A stretch of DNA of 64,000 bases from Symbiodinium natans. Lineage: Eukaryota; Sar; Dinophyceae; Suessiales; Symbiodiniaceae. The position numbers and the translations under genes were made by a program. The DNA lies in NCBI GenBank assembly GCA_905221605.1, contig CAJNDS010002346.1:436001-500000 (forward strand). The letters run 5' to 3'. Under the pieces are notes generated by a model that was given only the letters and a program-made list of their open reading frames with translations, ran no database searches and was not told the DNA's origin. Of this stretch, positions 61,912 to 64,000 are shown piece after piece (the first letter of the stretch is position 1; each line of letters starts with the position of its first letter).

Positions 61912-62336
61912 GGTGGTTTCCGATACTAGGGTTTAGGGTTTAGGGTTTAGGGTTATTGAGATCCTTGTTCTAAGAAAATCCTACTATTGGGGGGGGGGGG
62001 GGGGGGGGGGTATCCCCTACCATTTTCGCAGATCCCCATCTTAGGGTTTCAGGGTTTAGGGTTTGGGGCTGAGGGGTCGGTATAAGGGCAGTCCCCTAAA
62101 TTCGTGTCCCGTTGTGGGGTCCTATAGCACGGCACCCTTTTAAAGGAAGGACCAGCCCCCCCCCCCCCCCCCCAAAAAAAAAAAAAAAGAAGGACCCTAA
62201 CTTAGAGAGCTACCCATGTCTGTTCAGGCAATTTTAGGGATGTCGGCCCTGAACAATTTGGGTCTTCAGGGCTAGATGGAGCTTGAGGAGCTTAAGGCTC
62301 GGGTTGAAAAGGAACCCCAAAGCCCAAAAGCCTTAC

Positions 62337-62448
62337 CCTAGGGACCCATGCACCTATGCACTACATATACTTCGGCCTTAAAGGGATTCCTACATAGCAG
62401 CCTTAGGGCCCCAAGTATATACGACATGGGCACATGGATCCTGAGGGT
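62337..62448. mobile_element. H-family element
   Basis: CCCTAGGGACCCATGCACCT to GGGCACATGGATCCTGAGGG. Confidence 0.65.
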
Positions 62449-62704
62449 TAGCACATAGTTTAGAGAATGCTCCATAGAATTTCAGGAACATCCCTCAATC
62501 AAGCTGTCCTGGGCTCCGTGGGGATGGTTTCCCTGCGTGAATTCTCAGCCTCCACGCCACATCAACCTAACCCCCGAAGCGCCAAAGACCCAAAACCGCA
62601 AAAAACCTGGCCCCTCAATCCTACACCCTATAGCCCCCCTAACACCCTCAACCCAACGGAGCCCTACACCCTAAACCCTAAACCCTGAACGCCCTAAACG
62701 CCCG

Positions 62705-62775
62705 CCTTCATGTCTGCGTTAAACGCCAGCAGCTTCAAGTGCGCATTGTCGTCTGAGACCAAGAGCCTGGGCGAG
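62705..62775 (-). CDS. Coding-like island, unidentified
   Basis: Minus frame LLVSDDNAHLKLLAFNADMK after a CCCAG acceptor-like site. Upstream of the 61911 ATG, so it would belong to a different gene or transcript. Confidence 0.35.
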
Positions 62776-62784
62776 CTTCGGGCT

Positions 62785-63130
62785 TTTAGGGTTTAGGGTT
62801 TAGGGTTTAGGGCTTAGGGCTTAGGGGTTGAGGGGTTGAGGGGTTGAGGGGTTGAGGGGTTGAGGGGTTTAGGGCTTTAGGGCTTTAGGGGTTTAGGGGT
62901 TTAGGGGTTTAGGGGTTAGGGGTTTAGGGTTTAGGGTTTAGGGTTTAGGGTTTTGGGGTTAGGGGTTTAGGGTTAGGGTTCCAGGGTGGTATAGGACTTG
63001 AGGGTTTAAGAGTTTTAAGGGCTTTAGGCTTTTCGCGTTTTAGGGTTTAGGGCTTCAGGGGTTTCGGGCTTTGGGGGTTGTTTTCGCGTTTTCGGGGTTT
63101 AGGGCTTTAGGGTTTTAGGGGTTTCGGGCC
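62785..63130 (+). repeat. Long mixed TTTAGGG-type array
   Basis: Blocks of TTAGGGC, TTGAGGGG (five in a row), TTTAGGGG and TTTAGGG. Confidence 0.85.
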
Positions 63131-63207
63131 TTGGGCTAAACCCTAGACCCTAAACCCTAAACCCTAAACCCTAGAGCCTAAACCGATTCAGGGTTATGGG
63201 AGGGCAA

Positions 63208-63243
<36 letters not shown>

Positions 63244-63923
63244 TGCCTTCCATGGCTGAAGGGTCTCAAGGCTTTAGGATATTGAGGGCTCGGTTTTTCG
63301 TTTTCGGGCTAGGGTTTAGGCATCGGGTTGAGGGTTAGGTTGTCGGGTTTAGGTTTTCAGGCTGTGTTAGGGGTCTAAACCCTAAACCCTAAACCCCAAA
63401 CCCTAAACTTAAAACCCTAAACCCTAAACCCTCAACCCTAAACCCTAAACGCTAAACCAGTAGAGTTGCAGGTTGAAGCGCTAAGGACTCAGGCTTCGAA
63501 GGCTTCCAGGCCCCCTGATTCCCCTGTTTCGGGCTTGGGGTAGGAGGCTGACCCCTAAACCCAAAACCCAAAACCCAAAACCCTAAACCCAAAACCCAAA
63601 CCCTAAACCCAAAGCCCGAACCCCCCCCTAAAACCCTAAGACCGTGACTGAGTCTTAGGGTGTTTCGGGACTCGGGCTCAGGCTCGGGTTCGTTGCGGTC
63701 GTTGGGTGCCCAAAGCCGAGATAGAAGGCGAATGAAGAGCATGTCACCCCTCTAAACCCTAAACCCTAAACCCTAAACCCTAAACCCTAAACTCCAAACC
63801 CCAAAGAGGCCGTCATAAGCCACTGTAGGCTTTGCGGGCTCCTTGGGAAGGGGCTGAGGAACCGATGGCTCATTTCAGGACCCTACAATGATAGTGATCA
63901 GTAGTAAAAACCTTAGGCCAGAA

Positions 63924-64000
63924 GTCCTCTAAGTCTTGGATGGCCCTTGAAACCCTCTGAAAAATATTCCTAAATATCATCCTCTTCAACCCGAACAAGG
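63924..64000. repeat. J-family repeat, cut by the window edge
   Basis: TTGGATGGCCCTTGAAACCC then AAATATCATCCTCTTCAACC. Confidence 0.6.

Noticed and set aside
1-64000. rRNA, tRNA, promoter boxes, riboswitches, bacterial terminators
   Set aside because: No segment matched the conserved cores I know; dinoflagellate-type genes lack recognisable TATA promoters, so none is claimed.

Overview
The window looks like nuclear DNA of a dinoflagellate or close relative. Three signs support this: a plant/alveolate-type telomere unit (TTTAGGG) occurring throughout the interior in both orientations; a gene cut into about 20 very short exons whose introns begin with GT, GC or GA and end in AG, with almost every acceptor followed by G (established for dinoflagellates); and a dense load of short inverted-repeat elements. 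I found no rRNA, tRNA, CRISPR array or bacterial-type operon. Long open frames are scarce, and most are artefacts of repeat translation.

The clearest gene is on the minus strand, 22991 down to 12608. Read by eye, its exons join in phase into about 413 codons. The N-terminal part (exons at 22991-21169) reads as a ubiquitin-like fold. The rest (20335-12608) is an unmistakable PP1-type Ser/Thr phosphatase catalytic domain. Nearly every metal-binding or catalytic residue is replaced (D64, H66, D92, H125, H173 and H248 in human PP1 numbering), while structural and docking positions are kept, so it reads as a pseudophosphatase. Several introns are exactly one inverted-repeat element flanked by a 4-bp target-site duplication that overlaps the splice site, as expected for introners (intron-generating transposons).

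Region by region: 1-12600 is repeat mosaic with no recognised gene (one coding-like stretch near 540-690, one tandem-duplicated unit at 4245-4505). 12608-22991 is the Ubl/pseudophosphatase gene. 23000-64000 is the same mosaic of telomere-like arrays and elements, with short GC-rich coding-like islands between them, mostly best read on the minus strand. Only one of these is assigned: a G-patch RNA-binding motif split over 53690-53635 and 52998-52952. The others are listed as low-confidence exon candidates.

At least a dozen families of roughly 70-180 bp inverted-repeat elements recur (called A, B, C, E, F, G, H, I, J, K, L, M and P here). They are nested inside one another and inside or around telomere-like arrays. 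Four telomere-like arrays are flanked by perfect 7-bp direct duplications, and removing the array plus one copy restores an intact surrounding element in three of them. The telomeric DNA there was therefore inserted into existing sequence, not left behind by a chromosome end. Coordinates were derived by hand; exon and element edges may be off by a few bases where noted.
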